This document shows positions 11,659-20,607 of a stretch of DNA of 39,743 nucleotides, in pieces. The notes beneath the pieces are model-generated. The model did not search any database and was not told the origin of the DNA. It was given only the letters and a program-made list of their open reading frames with translations. Positions within the stretch are counted from its first letter, which is position 1; each line of letters opens with the position of its first letter. The stretch comes from Leucogyrophana mollusca (Eukaryota > Basidiomycota > Agaricomycetes > Boletales), in NCBI GenBank assembly GCA_021014945.1, contig MU266566.1, positions 2,772 through 42,514 of the forward strand, read 5' to 3'. Position numbers and translations under genes: made by a program.

Positions 11659-12054
11659 ATGCCTCGGCCAATTTGCAACTGGTGCGACCCGCCGCGGACA
11701 TTCGTGGAGGTTGATGCGCTATTCAATGTCAGTGATGCCCCTGAGTGAAGTATCGTTTCGAACTAACCTTCAAGCTTTCTGTGGCAGCATCACAAAGCAA
11801 AGCATTTCTGGTGTCATTGGTGCAATCGAGCATTCGAATTCGGGAACGGCCTGGAGCAGCATGACGCTGCTAAACATCCCATTCGATATTATTGCAAGGA
11901 GTGTGGTTGCAGCTTTCACTCGCGTCATGGCTTGGATATGCACTGCGCAGCCAAACACCCTCCAATGTATTGGTGCCCGGCTTTTGACTGCAGTCAGGGG
12001 TTTAGAACACACGACGGGCGGGACCAGCATAGAAGGGCCAAGCACGGCATGTGA
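11659..12054 (+). CDS. Four-finger C2H2 zinc-finger protein (tandem copy 1)
   Basis: Two exons, 11659-11727 and 11788-12054, give 111 residues. The 60-bp intron has a GTCAGT donor, a CTAAC branch site and a GGCAG acceptor. It splits the first finger: CNWC is in exon 1 and HHKAKH in exon 2. Three canonical fingers follow: CHWCNRAF..HDAAKH, CKECGCSF..HCAAKH and CPAFDCSQGF..HRRAKH (C-x2-4-C-x12-H-x4-H). The protein is almost nothing but fingers, with no activation or nuclease domain, so it may be a small nucleic-acid or protein binder. It is closely related to the gene at 12809 by tandem duplication. In exon 2 the codon aligned with copy 2's start is AAG, so this copy depends on exon 1 for its start. 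Confidence 0.72.
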
Positions 12055-12808
12055 CGAGCGGTAGATCCAGAGTTTGCCTCCTGATTGCCCCGGTTCCCAT
12101 TTGAATCCTCTGACGCGGTCCAGTTTTGGCCCTCATGGTGTGCTCGCGACAAAAGTCTACCTACGAGACACGAGGAACTCGAACAGATGCACTCTCAAAT
12201 GGACTGCTCGTTTTCTATCTGTTGCTGTGATGTACTTACGGCGGTCAGTCATAACATCGCGCGGCCTTGATGACTTTATCCAACGCTGCAGACCTGTAAC
12301 TCCCAGTGCTCCTTGGTATCTATGGAAAATTAACTGTAAGACTGGACGCAGGGTTTCACGATAACGTCACTCGAAAGGCAAGCCCGCAACTTACTTAGGT
12401 GCATCAGAGAGTTTCCGAATATTCTTTCTCCGATCGCAGCTCGCACCATATATATGGGGGTTAGTCGATTTCCGAACTGCTGCCTTTGAGCTTCACCACC
12501 ATCTCACACCCTAGGCATACCTGAAGGCCTGCCAGAAAGAGTCGGGAGGCCAACTTTTCAAGCCTATGCGAAGACATTTCTACCAGTAGTTTAAGTATGG
12601 TTCACTGTGCCTTCTTGCACTCTTCAAGTTTAATCACAATTCGTTCCAGCACACTTTGCAGAAGAAAGAAAAGAAGATAGACCATCCATTTGCTACGGCC
12701 CCTCGACAACCGGTGCGATCCGCCGCGGACGCTCATGTTGGTGATACCCCTGAGTGAAGTATCATCTCAAACTAACCTTCAAGTTTCTTGTGGCAGCATC
12801 AAGAAACA
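12055..12808. other. Duplication flank, spacer and decayed exon 1 of copy 2
   Basis: No intact gene. The first 200 bp are the 3' flank of copy 1. Near 12700-12745 lies a recognisable but eroded counterpart of copy 1 exon 1 (CGGTGCGATCCGCCGCGGAC); it lacks the ATG and the second half of the exon. Confidence 0.6.
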
Positions 12809-13066
12809 ATGAGTTTTTCTTGTCGCTGGTGCGATCGAGAGTTTGACTTGGAGAGCGGCCTTAAACAGCATAAGGCTGCTAAGCATCCCCTTCGGCATCA
12901 TTGCAAGGAATGTGGTCGGAGCTTTCACTCGCGTCATGGCTTGGATATGCACTACGCAGCCAAACACCCTCCGCTGTATTGGTGCTCGTCTTCCGACTGC
13001 AATCGGGGGTTTAGAACCCTCGACGGTCGGGACAATCATCAAATGGCTATCCACAACATGTACTAA
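12809..13066 (+). CDS. Three-finger C2H2 zinc-finger protein (tandem copy 2)
   Basis: Single exon, 85 residues, from the ATG at 12809. It has three C2H2 fingers: CRWCDREF..HKAAKH, CKECGRSF..HYAAKH and CSSSDCNRGF..HQMAIH, then ends five residues after the last histidine. It is the duplicate of the gene at 11659 without the split N-terminal finger. The ATG used here is AAG in copy 1, so it is either a new start made after exon 1 decayed, or the remnant of a dying copy. Fingers and linkers are all intact, which argues for retained function, but a pseudogene is possible. Confidence 0.55.
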   Translation: MSFSCRWCDREFDLESGLKQHKAAKHPLRHHCKECGRSFHSRHGLDMHYAAKHPPLYWCSSSDCNRGFRTLDGRDNHQMAIHNMY

Positions 13067-13228
13067 AGGGGAGCGGCAGATCCAGTTTGACTTCCAGTCA
13101 TGGGTTTTGCCTTCGTGCTGTGCTTGCGACAACGGTCTACCTACGAGACGCGAGGGACTAGGACAGATGCGCTTCCAAACGGACTGTTCGTTTTCTATCC
13201 GTTACTGTAACGTACTTACGACGTTCGG

Positions 13229-13941
13229 TTACAACACTTCTTGATGCCTCAACAAGTTCGAACCAATGTCGCGGCATGAGTTAATGTACTCGTGTTGTAG
13301 CCCCTGGGCAGCAAAGAACAGGGACTGCAGTCTGAAATCTCCCAAGGCTGCATACCTATAGCTCCCATCGACATGAGCGACCGAACGCGGTAGATAATCA
13401 GGGGTTTGGAGGACATCTGAGTCGTTGTCACCTTCAAAGCGTAATTGACTCACTCCTCCCAACGCGCCCATTTCGTCGATGGACGTGACGAAGGACTTAA
13501 CAAGTGCAGTCAGCTTGACTCGGAAAGGTGGAAAGGGTGGTTTTCCGGTTAGGGAAGCTTGCGTACGCGAAGCCAGTGACGGTTTGTGCCAATGGCGGTT
13601 GGCCCGTCCTATCTTCAATGTCTACCCCACATTTGATTGATATCAGTCCGCCCATGCCCGCTTCATTGCCATTGCAGGTTTTTTAAAGAGCGTACCGCAT
13701 TATAGCCACCAGATGACTCGAACTTCGTGGTGGTTCTGTGTGAAGCATCGCGCACTCTGTCCGGAGGTGATTTGCACTCGCAGATAGCCGCCTTTGTAGC
13801 ATCTGTTCCCCTTTTCTGTGAGGCGCTGCTCGTCTCTCGATCCGCACTCACTAAAGCGTTGGAAATGGGTGTATTTGGTAGCCTCGTGTCCATTGGCGCT
13901 GGTGGGCCGTTAGATTGCGCCATCTCACTCTCTGTTTCCAT
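13229..13941 (-). CDS. Hypothetical two-exon protein
   Basis: Exons 13941-13696 and 13621-13229 join in phase 0 (donor GTACGC, acceptor GGTAG) to 212 residues. The first ATG in frame is 13941. The N-terminal half is Ser/Thr/Pro-rich and probably disordered; the second half (FPPFRVKLTALVKSFVTSI, then YRYAALGDFRLQSLFFAAQG) looks globular and slightly amphipathic. I do not recognise the family. It is divergent from the RING gene, with 162 bp between the two starts. Its last codons run into the 3' flank of zinc-finger duplicate 2, so the C-terminal end may have been altered by that duplication. Confidence 0.45.
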
Positions 13942-14103
13942 ACCATCTGTCAACCCTCTCTCCCTCTCTCTCCCCGAGTGTGCGAGCCCTCCGTTGACTG
14001 TACTGTCAGTACTGATTGTCGCTTGGTCAGTGAAGCCTCGTCTGAGAAACTATCACAGTCACTTGATTAGCTGATACTCCAACCTCAAAACGATAGCAAG
14101 ACA

Positions 14104-14709
14104 ATGGCAGGTTCACGTTGCCACGAGTGCTCCCAACAGTTCCAATCAAAACAAAGCTGCAATCAGCATAAAGCCGCAAAGCACCCTCTCCCTCCTGCGC
14201 AATTTGAGTGCCGAGTGATAGGCTGCGACAAATGGTTCAGAACACTGGATGGGCAGGAGGATCACCAGCGCAAAAAGCATCGTCGCCAGGACTACTGGCT
14301 AAAGCCGGGGCCAGTGGTACCCATCCGCGTCGTAGTCAGGCCCGACCCAATCCCGCAGCCCCCATCATCGTCCACTGACGCCTCGTTGCCTGCAAGAAAC
14401 AACACACAGGGGGACACAGCGGAAACCAGGCTGATCTCATCCACAACCGCAGAGCCATCCACCACAAGCGCCGTCAGCATCCACTGCAGAATATGTCACA
14501 AGGACCCTTGCAACAATTTGACCGCGACGAGCTGTGGGCACGTCTTCTGCAACGAGTTCGTACCTTCGTATACTTGTTTTCCTCGTCACAAAGTTTATTG
14601 TATGACTGGCAGATGCATCACTGAAGAAGTCAGCGTATCCTCGGCCTGTCCGATCTGTGAAGCGACAATCTCGTCGTCCAACTTGTTCCGCATCCATCTT
14701 ACCGTTTAG
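14104..14709 (+). CDS. C2H2 plus RING-HC finger protein, likely E3 ubiquitin ligase
   Basis: Two exons, 14104-14555 and 14613-14709, give 182 residues. Residues 1-60 hold two C2H2 fingers (CHECSQQF..HKAAKH; CRVIGCDKWFRTLDG..HQRKKH) related to the tandem zinc-finger pair upstream: QHKAAKHPL and FRTLDG are shared. A Pro/Ser/Thr-rich linker follows. The C-terminus is a RING-HC domain visible only after splicing: CRICHKDPC, SCGHVFCNEC across the junction, then CPICEA, giving C-x2-C, C-x-H-x2-C, C-x2-C. The 57-bp intron has GTTCGT and TGGCAG ends and sits between the third pair's two cysteines. RING-HC domains usually bind a ubiquitin-conjugating enzyme, so a role as E3 ligase with substrate binding through the C2H2 fingers is inferred. 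Without splicing the RING would be destroyed, which supports the intron. Confidence 0.8.
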   Translation: MAGSRCHECSQQFQSKQSCNQHKAAKHPLPPAQFECRVIGCDKWFRTLDGQEDHQRKKHRRQDYWLKPGPVVPIRVVVRPDPIPQPPSSSTDASLPARNNTQGDTAETRLISSTTAEPSTTSAVSIHCRICHKDPCNNLTATSCGHVFCNEFVPSYTCFPRHKVYCMTGRCITEEVSVSSACPICEATISSSNLFRIHLTV

Positions 14710-16644
14710 TTTCGAATCATCCCGATCACCTCCGAGATAACTACTTATGAGCACGTATTAGTGGAAGTGCCAGCGTTTCTGCTAAGGTTCTTGAGCCTTA
14801 CTCCGGGTGTATTGTGTCACCACTTTTGCAGATTATTGGATACTGCGGCACTTACCTATCAGTAACAATATTAGATTGAGGTGTCCGCAATAACCCTTCG
14901 TCGAACGTTTCTTGAAACCACAACACCCTCGGCTTCCAATAGTCTATGAAAAGACTGTTATCCGGGCTACGGGCTCAGCGACGTCACAGTGGGCGAAGGT
15001 GTTCAACGGACATCTCTCCCTTGGTGGGAACCCGAGAGGCAGCGATAGCGGCGCGGAGAGCCGTCGACCCATACGGCGGGTTGTATCCGTAGTTGTCTTT
15101 AACTCTTGAGTTCCCAAAAGTTTCTTTGTCCCCATTGATGCTCGAGCTCCGCGGCTGGCTCGCCCCTTGGCATTAATGGGCTTAGTGGAGCGGAAGCAAA
15201 TGCAACGTTCGGCCTTTACCGAAGGTGATGTCGGGATCAGCCGTCAGTCAACTTGCTTATGTTCCACCAGAAGTTCTCTCCACTCGTCCTGTGGGCACCG
15301 AATGCACGGACGTCGGGGTTGAAGTTCGTCATGTACGGCTCATCATTCAATCGAACGGCTACTTCTTGTCAGCGCCATATCTTGGAGCTTGAAAGAAGAC
15401 TGTAGCTCAAAACACCGACTTTTTTCCCGGCGCGATATCTGCGACGTTCCGCGTTAGTTCGATACTGATCTACGTTTGACGTGGACGGTATGTTGCTAGG
15501 GTTGATGTCCCAGACGGTGATTTTGACATCACCTACGACATCAACTCTAACAACATGCCCGTTGCGTATATCTAAACTTGACCGGCATGTTTTCCGCCAG
15601 CCTGGGCTGCGCCATCAGTAACACAGTCAAGCTCAACGTACCTAGCTAGACCATCTGTTTGACCTGAATCAGAGCTCTAATTCCTCGCGCTATTTACGCT
15701 TGTCGACGATTCAATGCCTCCCAGGGCTGGAACTAGGAACATCACACTCCACCTATGGTAGATGTCAGTAAGTGCCGTCACTATGCCCCCTTCACTTTTA
15801 GGAAACTCAGCTTAGCTCACCACACCGACGCCATGGTACACTAAACGCACGATGCGCTCCGAGGGACTTGATACCATCGCGCCCTCAGTTTAACCGATAT
15901 GCATCCCTGCCTGTCCCTTACCGTATAGCCCGCACTTGCATCGCAAGGCGGCCGTTGCACAAGGTCACTGTAAGGGCAGCTCCAACTGGTACTTGTGCTC
16001 ACGTTATCAAGCCCAACGTACATACATTCACCCGCGTTGTGTACGTTACCTGTTCCCGTGCAGCCCCACATCCCGAGACTACGGTACCCACTAGCTTGGA
16101 CTGTCGGTGAGCGTTGGACATAGGTTTTCAAAGTTAAGTGGCAATTTAGACAAATCAGGGCCACATATTGATCATAATCAGCCTTCAGCCTTCACTGAGG
16201 CGTTCTTTCTTTAGCACCAAGCTCGTGACTTGTATCGTGCCACGTGTGGTGGCCTGCAACAAATTGCAAGGCCAATGTCAAAAAGCAAAATGTCCCGACT
16301 GTCACTTTTCGGGCGTTTCCGCTGTAACCTTCCTCCTGGCTGTGCATGGCACGTGGATTACGTTCGCCTCTGGCGGTTACAACATAGGGTGGCCCATCAT
16401 TGCCCTCGTTGCTGCAACCGAAACAAAGGCAAGGTCGTCCTCATCGGCCCCTAGTCGAACGCAAAAATAGCCCGGTCCATAATACACGCATGCCTATTGG
16501 CTGTTGATTGCGTTGGCGAAATCAACGATACCTGATGTGCGGTTTATCTTCGCTCCCGGACCTGCGTGCAGTCGCGCTGTTTGTTGGCTTCCAGACCTTT
16601 GGGCCGCTTGCTTCTTCTTCTGAATTGGGGGCCTGAGGCCTCCG
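14710..16644. other. Gene-poor region with decayed coding fragments
   Basis: No complete gene. Short coding-like islands survive: minus strand 15335-15241 (reads YMTNFNPDVRAFG then SGENFWWNISKL), minus strand about 15110-14993 (NYGYNPPYGSTALRAAIA) and plus strand 15501-15575 (VDVPDGDFDITYDINSNN followed by a stop). They lack starts and are broken by stops. I could not name the parent families. Confidence 0.4.
14993..15335 (-). pseudogene. Decayed fragments of an unidentified gene
   Basis: Two minus-strand islands about 130 bp apart read like real protein (NFNPDVRAFGAHRTSG; then NPPYGSTALRAAIAASR), but the sequence between them contains stops in every frame that could join them without an intron. 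Interpreted as a relic rather than a working gene. The family was not recognised. Confidence 0.25.
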
Positions 16645-16904
16645 ATGTTCCCGGGAAGGAAAGAAAAACACTTGCCCCTCCCAAAGCTCGCCATTCCGGA
16701 CAGTTTTCGTTCATCCGGGCGCGGTGACCGGCCCAGCATCACCGTCGGTTTGTCCATTCAAATGTCGCGCCTATCTCTCGACGATCGCAGCCAGGTAATC
16801 AGTATATTCGACTACCTAACTCGTCATTTTTTAACCTTTCCTTCCTTTTTTTGTTAGCCCACTTGTGAAATGCTCACGAATAGAGTCATATCGCGTATAT
16901 ACGC
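16645..16904 (+). CDS. Possible 5' exons of an unrecognised gene
   Basis: ATG at 16645 opens a 50-codon Lys/Ser/Pro-rich frame ending at a GTAATC donor (16795). The following 63 bp look like a genuine intron: CTAAC branch site, a T-rich tract and TTAG acceptor at 16857. The next frame (PTCEMLTNRVISRIYA) ends at a GTGAGT donor at 16905. I could not find a convincing next exon. It may be a real but short or truncated gene. Confidence 0.25.
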
Positions 16905-17417
16905 GTGAGTACACCCACAAGTCCCGGGGAACGTGAAGGAACTTTTGGTGACTCCAACGATGTCATTACACAAGGAGTCCCACCCGCTTGCACATTGACG
17001 CAATACCACATTGATCGCTCTTTTTTTCTGCCTGAATCCGAATGAATGGTCTTCAATGATTTTGACACCGAAAAAACTCGCGGTTGACGCTTGGAGCCTG
17101 AGCTTTCCGAGATCCGAAGAGACCCGTCTGCAATCAATCGTCTCATGTTGTTCATTTCAATGAAACAGATGTGAGTATCTTCCTATGAGTCGCAACATGC
17201 TGTGTCGGAGAACTCGTGTCTGAGCTCATGATCAAGGCGCATGTTCGCTCTCCAAGACGAGGCGGCGTCCGAGCGATACTGTCTGACACCAGTGATCACC
17301 TTACAGCATATGCTTGGAGATGCCAAGCGCTTGAGGCACACGCTGACAACGCACCATCGCCCCTAGAGCTCTGTATCGCGAGCTGTTCCACATCCTGGGT
17401 CTCGGAGCACTTTCATC

Positions 17418-17428
17418 TTATCAGATAA
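17418..17428. promoter_or_regulatory. Orphan palindromic GATA-type site TTATCAGATAA
   Basis: Exact TTATCAGATAA, containing ATCWGATAA on both strands. It is identical to the sites in the two FTR1/FET3 promoters, but about 1 kb beyond the 3' end of FTR1 copy A and with no obvious downstream gene. ATCWGATAA is the published preference of iron-responsive GATA repressors in ascomycetes (SreA) and is close to Urbs1 sites in Ustilago. Function is inferred from identity with the other copies. Confidence 0.55.
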
Positions 17429-17508
17429 ATTCTCTGCAGAAGGCTATTCCTGTCAATATTAATTGGAAATTCGAACCTCGACCGATCTGCACGTCAATGA
17501 AGCGCTTG

Positions 17509-17519
17509 TTATCTGATAA
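17509..17519. promoter_or_regulatory. Orphan palindromic GATA-type site TTATCTGATAA
   Basis: Exact TTATCTGATAA, 91 bp after the previous site. Like that one it presents the nine-base iron-GATA consensus on both strands. Confidence 0.55.
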
Positions 17520-18426
17520 GTCAGGCATCTGATCACATCATCGCTGGTCGTCCTGATAGTGTAGGTGCTTTCGGCATATGAAGCTCGCCCAAGTGGTAGG
17601 TATCGTCCAAAGAATCATGGACGGTTTGACACCCGATAGGTCTCGCAAATCAATCCGTTGCGATTGGGTGTGAGGTAAAACGGTAAATTCATTCAACTAC
17701 GGCGTTCCTCCCAGAGCGCTGGATGTTGATGTTCGTGTGCCTTGTGCCCATTGCGTCGGCATCAAGTGCACCAGACCGCTGGTCAGTGAAGGAGTGCCCA
17801 GAGTAACTTGTAATCCATCGGACCACATGCATGTGGATGTCACCCCGAAACAGCTGAATTGTCTCAACGCGTTAGCGTTGGCAATCGCAATATTGTCTTC
17901 AGGTCCTAGCATCAGTCGCGACCGCAAAACTTGTCTCCAAGTCGTTAAAATTTTCAGTGCCTAAGTTGCCTACTTGTATTATTTTCATGTCGTGACTTTG
18001 AAATAACTCTACCGATACTATGTTGGTTGGCGGTACACTGACGGTATATGATATCGCTGCCTGGTAGCACAAGTACCAGTTTCGCGAGAAAATTTTCAAG
18101 TCAAGTGAAGATAGAAGCAAGTAGTGCAAGGCCATCCACGGCTAGAGTCAACTACATAACGCTTACCATCTCGCTAAGTTTGTAGGCTAAAGCCAGAACT
18201 TATGAAGTCAAACCCAGCCAAGCAATTCAAGTTGAGCCAAGCAAACACTAGTCTTCAATTCGGACTTCGCAAGCAGACAAGGGGATTCTTTAGAGTGAAA
18301 AGAAAGCTTCGTCTTCATTTGTTACTACGTACATCGAATTCGTGAAAAGACATAGACCATTTATCGACTGATCGCGGGTATCTCGAGGCACTACCGCAAA
18401 TCATTGGAATTCAAACCTCCCGTTTC

Positions 18427-19973
18427 TCACCGGGGAAGACTTTCCACTTCGCCAGTGCTGTCCCCCTCCTTTTCCTTCCCGGATGCAGAGTCCGACTCGG
18501 AGTGGCTCTCGCGGAAATGACGTCGGCGAACACCTGCAGCTGACTCCATACCGAAGAGCGTCGTACGTCCTTCTTTGTACTTCATGCGGATAAGCACGAC
18601 GATGACAAGAAGCCAGTAGAACACGTATGAAAGAATGCTTCCCACTGTTCATTATTCGCCGTAGTGAGTTTGTGCCCCATGATACAATATGTAGACAAAA
18701 CTCACGCGTCGCGGTGTTCTGCCACCCAAGGACAGCATTGAAGATCGACCACCCTTGTGCTTCTTCTGGGTTGCAGCAGTCGAGATGCCACACGTTACCA
18801 ACGACGTTGTATGATCCAGGGCCGTTTCCTCCAGAATCGTCGACGTCGGCGCCGAGGAGGTTATTGAACGCGTTTTCTTGGAATGACCAGACGGCCTTGG
18901 AGAATAAGCCGGCACCGATGAGAAGAATAAGGTTGGTCATGACAATCAGGAAGAGAGATAGGGCTGTAAAGGGAAATGTTAAGTTGGGCCTCGCATTTGG
19001 AGAAACACCCCAAGCTCACTGGTTCGGCTGGCAAATTGGTAGATGAGCAAACCGCAGATAAAGCCGCATATTAATCCGACGATGGCTGCTATTGGGATGG
19101 AGGTCGCGTTCTGTCCGAGGGAGACACCACCAACGAAAACAACGGCTTCAATACCTGATTTCGTTATGCGGAGGAAATGAAACCGTCGATCAAAACCCTT
19201 TAATGGGTTATGTAAACAGGTAGGGTCGCGTACCTTCACGAAGGACCGTGATGAGGGGAAGAATAAACAACACCCATTTTCCTGTCTTGGTACCACGGTC
19301 GACCTCTGTAACGCGAGAGTAAGCTACATCTGAGCCGCAGTGAGAATCTCGGGAGAGAACGCACGCTCTCCGCTGAAGGCGCGCTGGAGCTTAACGCGCC
19401 ATTTGGCCTTGGCGCGGTCCATTTTCAGCATGGTAACACCCATCACGAAAATCATGAGGGAAGCGATGAGCTCGAAGATTCCTGGGAAGGAAGTCAGGAT
19501 CGCCGCCCCAACGAGAGGCGAGTAACGAACCTTCCCAAAGATTCTCGGACTTGAGCCATAGGTTGGACGCTTGAGTGAACCAGACAGCGATGAAAGCACC
19601 ACCCAAGCAGACGGCGATCAATAGACCGATACCGGTGCCGAGGAAAACCTGAGGTTTCGTGGTATACGCGTCAAAAACAGTTTCACGTGGAAGAGCTGCG
19701 TCCTCATACCTGGAATCTGAGTTTGCGAATGAGGCGACGTTTGAGGGCATCTGACTGGCCGCCTTCGACCGGCAAGTCTGAGTCAGGCGCGTTGGCGGCA
19801 GCTGCAGCTTGTATACGGTCGACTATTTCCCCGGAGACACCAAGACGCTGTGGGTCATCATGTACAATCTGTTCGACGAGACCAAGGAGGACTGAGACGA
19901 TGACAGCGGCCTCGAGGGTTTCACGGAAGACGATGAAGAAGATGGAGACGGAGAACAGGTTCTGAGGAGCCAT
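18427..19973 (-). CDS. FTR1: High-affinity iron permease Ftr1, copy A
   Basis: Seven exons (19973-19710, 19648-19531, 19481-19365, 19305-19234, 19154-19020, 18963-18706, 18644-18427) give 393 residues, normal for the family. The start at 19973 is chosen because Ftr1 proteins begin just before NLFSVSIFFIVFRETLEA; an in-frame extension to 20021 exists. Both iron-translocation motifs are present: RETLE (residues 17-21) and REGIE (189-193). Hydrophobic segments fit seven membrane helices (LGTGIGLLIAVCLGGAFIAV; IFELIASLMIFVMGVTML; IPIAAIVGLICGFICGLL). The C-terminal tail is charged and cytosolic. Ftr1 moves Fe3+ across the plasma membrane after oxidation by a Fet3 ferroxidase, with which it forms an obligate complex. 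FET3 copy A starts divergently 634 bp away, and palindromic GATA sites between them suggest joint iron repression. Confidence 0.96.
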
Positions 19974-20046
19974 CTCGGTTGACCGTGCAGCGTCAAGGAA
20001 CTCGGAGACTTTCAGGACCACGCTTTAAACCTCTGGTGCTGTAATA

Positions 20047-20057
20047 TTATCAGATAA
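20047..20057. promoter_or_regulatory. Palindromic iron-GATA-type site TTATCAGATAA
   Basis: Exact 11-bp match, 74 bp upstream of the FTR1-A start codon. It carries the nine-base ATCWGATAA consensus on both strands. Confidence 0.7.
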
Positions 20058-20430
20058 TTTTTTGGGTCCGAAAAGACATATCGGGTCTATCTTATCAGAT
20101 GACTGGAACCGATCCAAAGGAGCGGCACCGGCGGTTGTGTCACCACAAAAAAGGGTTGCTATGTACCTGATTTACGGCTACTCATCTAGATTAGATTACG
20201 ATTTCATGAGCGCCACCATCCGTTTCGTGGAAAACCGTTGAACCCAGGATCTAGTCCAACTTGAGGGCACATCTTCCCTAGGAACCCCCGTGCATGCCGT
20301 TATGCTTATGTTGCACTGGGCATCCTTGGACGAGCTGCTGGCAGAGAAGGCAGCCCGGTCCCAAAAGCCTTCACGAGGGCAAATCTATCCACTTTGCGAT
20401 CGTGACTAAGCGAATGACTGATCGAGCCAC

Positions 20431-20439
20431 TTATCTGAT
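20431..20439 (-). promoter_or_regulatory. ATCAGATAA site near FET3-A
   Basis: TTATCTGAT on the plus strand, i.e. ATCAGATAA on the minus strand, 169 bp upstream of the FET3-A start. Confidence 0.6.
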
Positions 20440-20607
20440 TATTTTTCTCGGCTAACGTAGGGTCAATGTTGGCTCGAACGCTGGCTTGGTGTTCCGGAAG
20501 AACGGCATAGGGCAAGAAAACGCCCGTACGTCCACACGCCATCGTGCCTTTATAGACCGACAGGTTTTGTATCTCTTTTCTGAAAACGCACCCTCTCATC
20601 TCCCGGC

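Larger units (their letters stand above)
11652..13245 (+). repeat. Tandem segmental duplication of a zinc-finger gene
   Basis: The segment at about 11652-12260 is repeated at about 12700-13245. Similarity extends through the intron (CCCTGAGTGAAGTATC, AACTAACCTTCAAG), the coding exon and some 190 bp of 3' flank (CTACCTACGAGAC, TCGTTTTCTATC). About 450 bp of unrelated sequence lies between the copies. Both copies have point changes and small gaps, so the event is not recent. Confidence 0.85.
16905..18426. other. Gene-poor stretch with two palindromic GATA sites
   Basis: No supported exon. The notable content is the pair of TTATCWGATAA sites at 17418 and 17509. The rest, up to the 3' end of FTR1 copy A, shows no coding signal I can defend. 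Confidence 0.45.
19974..20607. promoter_or_regulatory. Bidirectional FTR1/FET3 promoter, copy A
   Basis: 634 bp between the divergent starts. It contains three GATA-type matches: TTATCAGATAA at 20047-20057, TTATCAGATGA at 20092-20102, and TTATCTGAT at 20431-20439 (ATCAGATAA on the minus strand). A TTTATAGA box lies near 20550, about 60 bp upstream of the FET3 ATG. Shared control of both genes by an iron-sensing GATA factor is inferred. Confidence 0.75.

Noticed and set aside
16168..16470. 100-codon plus-strand frame with scattered cysteines
   Set aside because: The cysteine spacing fits no zinc finger, and there are no splice signals or start context to support it.
17461..17490. TTCGAACC resembling a tRNA T-arm
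   Set aside because: No matching acceptor stem, D-arm or anticodon arm could be folded on either strand.
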